From Thiotrichales bacterium (GTDB lineage Bacteria > Pseudomonadota > Gammaproteobacteria > UWMA-0217): DNA of 6,517 nucleotides. Numbering within the stretch: the first letter of the stretch is position 1; every line of letters starts with the position of its first letter. The notes beneath the pieces were generated by a model. It saw only the letters and a list, made by a program, of their open reading frames with translations. It did no database searches and was not told the origin of the DNA. The translations under genes were made by a program, and so were the position numbers. The stretch is taken from the NCBI GenBank assembly GCA_024763135.1, contig JANTGD010000207.1, positions 1-6,517 of the forward strand, in the 5' to 3' direction. Below, one piece after another: positions 5,725 to 6,517 of this stretch.

Positions 5725-6291
5725 TCATAATTTACTCGTCCCCGAGTAGCTGGAAACAAATGTCTTTGTGATCCCTGTGTGGAGGTCGAAGGTGTGACGC
5801 TGGAGCGTACCAATATTTGCTCCGTAGACGTGAATGCTGATGGAGTCACGATCGCTATAGGCGTTGGCGACACGGTGGATGTCTCCAATCCGTGGAGAGA
5901 CTGTGTCAATGTCGCCACGGGACAGCGTCTTTTTTCCCAAGTGCTCGAGCTGCCCGGTGGTTGGGTTGCGGTTGAAACGCTCGTTAATTTCGGCACCGCG
6001 TAGCACTCCGATCAACCCCCAGACGGTATGGTCGTGAACAGGCGTGGATTGTCCCGGACCCCATACAAAGCTCACGATGCAGTAGTTTAGCTTAGGGTCG
6101 TAGTGCAACAAATATTGCTGATAGCGATCCGGCTGAGTGCGAGTGTAAGGCTCAGCGAGCCAGTTGTCCTGGGCGAGCAAGGACGCCAGCAGCGGTTCAC
6201 CTTCCTTAAGAATCAGGGATTCGTCTCCATCGCTACCTGCGATCAGGGTCGAGAACCCTTGAATAAAATCGTTCAGGGCTGGCCTGTGCAT
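5725..6291 (-). CDS. Gln-type thiol dioxygenase, probable 3-mercaptopropionate dioxygenase (188 aa)
   Basis: A soluble, mononuclear non-haem iron cupin enzyme that oxidises a small thiol to its sulfinate with O2. The iron ligands are H86 and H88 (PVHDHTVWGLIGVLRGAE) and H139 (GDIHRV). S152-H154-Y156 (SIHVY) forms the Ser-His-Tyr triad of the family. The residue aligned with the mammalian crosslink cysteine 93 is Gly92, as in bacterial enzymes. Q59 in RYQQYLLHYD lies 27 residues before the first ligand, where the Pseudomonas and Azotobacter 3-mercaptopropionate enzymes have Gln and true cysteine dioxygenases have Arg. R165 fits the conserved active-site Arg. These equivalences are from memory, with a constant offset of three to the Pseudomonas numbering. 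Activity on cysteine is still possible. The ATG at 6291 has GAGAGG seven bases upstream. It lies 121 bp after the nitrilase gene and seems to have its own promoter. Confidence 0.92.
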   Translation of the reverse strand: MHRPALNDFIQGFSTLIAGSDGDESLILKEGEPLLASLLAQDNWLAEPYTRTQPDRYQQYLLHYDPKLNYCIVSFVWGPGQSTPVHDHTVWGLIGVLRGAEINERFNRNPTTGQLEHLGKKTLSRGDIDTVSPRIGDIHRVANAYSDRDSISIHVYGANIGTLQRHTFDLHTGITKTFVSSYSGTSKL

Positions 6292-6298
6292 GGTTCAA

Positions 6299-6304
6299 CC
6301 TCTC
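6299..6304 (-). promoter_or_regulatory. Shine-Dalgarno of the thiol dioxygenase gene
   Basis: GAGAGG on the minus strand lies seven bases upstream of the ATG at 6291. It is the clearest ribosome site in the window and fixes that start. Confidence 0.7.
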
Positions 6305-6327
6305 GAAGTCATGTGCTATCGATCAAA

Positions 6328-6356
6328 ATTATATCATCGTAATGCCACACCCCTGG
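6328..6356 (-). promoter_or_regulatory. candidate promoter of the thiol dioxygenase gene
   Basis: A perfect TATAAT -10 box on the minus strand at 6328-6333 would start transcription about 30 nt before the ATG at 6291. At a 17-bp spacing the -35 region (about 6351-6356) reads CCAGGG, a poor match to TTGACA. This is typical of promoters that need an activator, and the region lies inside an 18-bp dyad. Confidence 0.45.
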
Positions 6357-6359
6357 CAT
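6342..6359. promoter_or_regulatory. 18-bp dyad overlapping the -35 region: candidate operator
   Basis: ATGCCA-CACCCC-TGGCAT is a perfect 6-6-6 inverted repeat centred about 20 bp upstream of the TATAAT box. The position suits a dimeric transcription factor, either an activator replacing a weak -35 or a repressor. The spacing does not fit the sigma-54 GG/GC pattern. The regulator is not in the window. Confidence 0.38.
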
Positions 6360-6412
6360 CGCTTCAGTCCACCAATCGGCAAAAAGAAGCCGATGCTTAG
6401 GTAAGACAGGCA

Positions 6413-6517
6413 TCATGGCTTGAACTCAATCGGGGTTTGATGTTGTCGATCGACGTGCAGGGTGAAGATGTCGGGCCGGGCATAATGGCCAGCGACGTCA
6501 AAGCTGCGGCGCGCGAT
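6413..6517 (-). CDS. nitrilase-superfamily hydrolase, C-terminal 34 residues (partial)
   Basis: This frame enters from the right edge and ends at TGA (6413-6415). The tail contains RSFDVAGHYARPDIFTLHVD, which matches the C-terminal signature GHY(S/A)RPD of nitrilases and related carbon-nitrogen hydrolases. The catalytic Glu-Lys-Cys residues lie outside the window, so intactness cannot be judged. Such enzymes hydrolyse nitriles or amides to carboxylates in the cytoplasm. It is on the same strand as, and 121 bp upstream of, the thiol dioxygenase gene. Co-function is possible but not shown. The motif is short but distinctive. Confidence 0.7.
   Translation of the reverse strand: MARRSFDVAGHYARPDIFTLHVDRQHQTPIEFKP

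Noticed and set aside
6375..6394. ATCGGC-AAAAAGAA-GCCGAT as a Rho-independent terminator of the nitrilase gene
   Set aside because: The stem is only six base pairs and no T-run follows in the minus-strand direction. It may still fold, but it does not meet a terminator definition.

Overview
The window comes from a Gram-negative bacterium, most likely a gamma- or betaproteobacterium. This rests on an envelope-polysaccharide style gene set, a Gln-type thiol dioxygenase of the kind known from Pseudomonas and Azotobacter, and several non-autonomous insertion-like repeats. I cannot name the species. All five recognisable genes read on the minus strand, so the direction of reading is right to left.

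Right end (5725-6517): the last 34 codons of a nitrilase-superfamily amidohydrolase run in from beyond the window. A complete cupin thiol dioxygenase follows. Its active-site residues fit 3-mercaptopropionate dioxygenase better than true cysteine dioxygenase. It has a good Shine-Dalgarno, a perfect TATAAT box and an 18-bp dyad in the -35 region, so it probably has its own promoter.

Middle-right (4970-5682): a gene-free stretch packed with small repeats. These are a 269-bp MITE-like element with perfect 31-bp inverted ends and a large internal foldback (5414-5682), a second MITE-like element flanked by TTAA (5159-5296), a third, degenerate one that it abuts (5061-5159), and a scrap of old coding-like sequence (4970-5060).

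Left and centre (463-4448): a loose surface-polysaccharide group, namely a 445-aa GT4 glycosyltransferase, a 293-aa membrane protein made of two tandem VanZ-like domains, and a 338-aa GT4 glycosyltransferase. They are separated by gaps of about 265-480 bp, so they are not one tight operon. The 445-aa gene and its upstream region are visibly richer in A+T than the rest. A short copy of the MITE from 5414-5682 sits at 1829-1967, with its end exactly at the stop codon of the VanZ-like gene.

Left edge (1-423): a possible C-terminal coding scrap related to the one at 4970-5060, then a full-length copy of the repeat seen at 5061-5159. The two glycosyltransferases presumably add sugars to a lipid-linked or exported glycan at the inner membrane. 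The VanZ-like protein is a membrane partner of unknown biochemical role. I find no RNA genes, CRISPR array, transposase gene or strong terminator. I did not recognise a wholly new system; the most unusual items are the internally duplicated VanZ protein and the repeat-on-repeat junctions.
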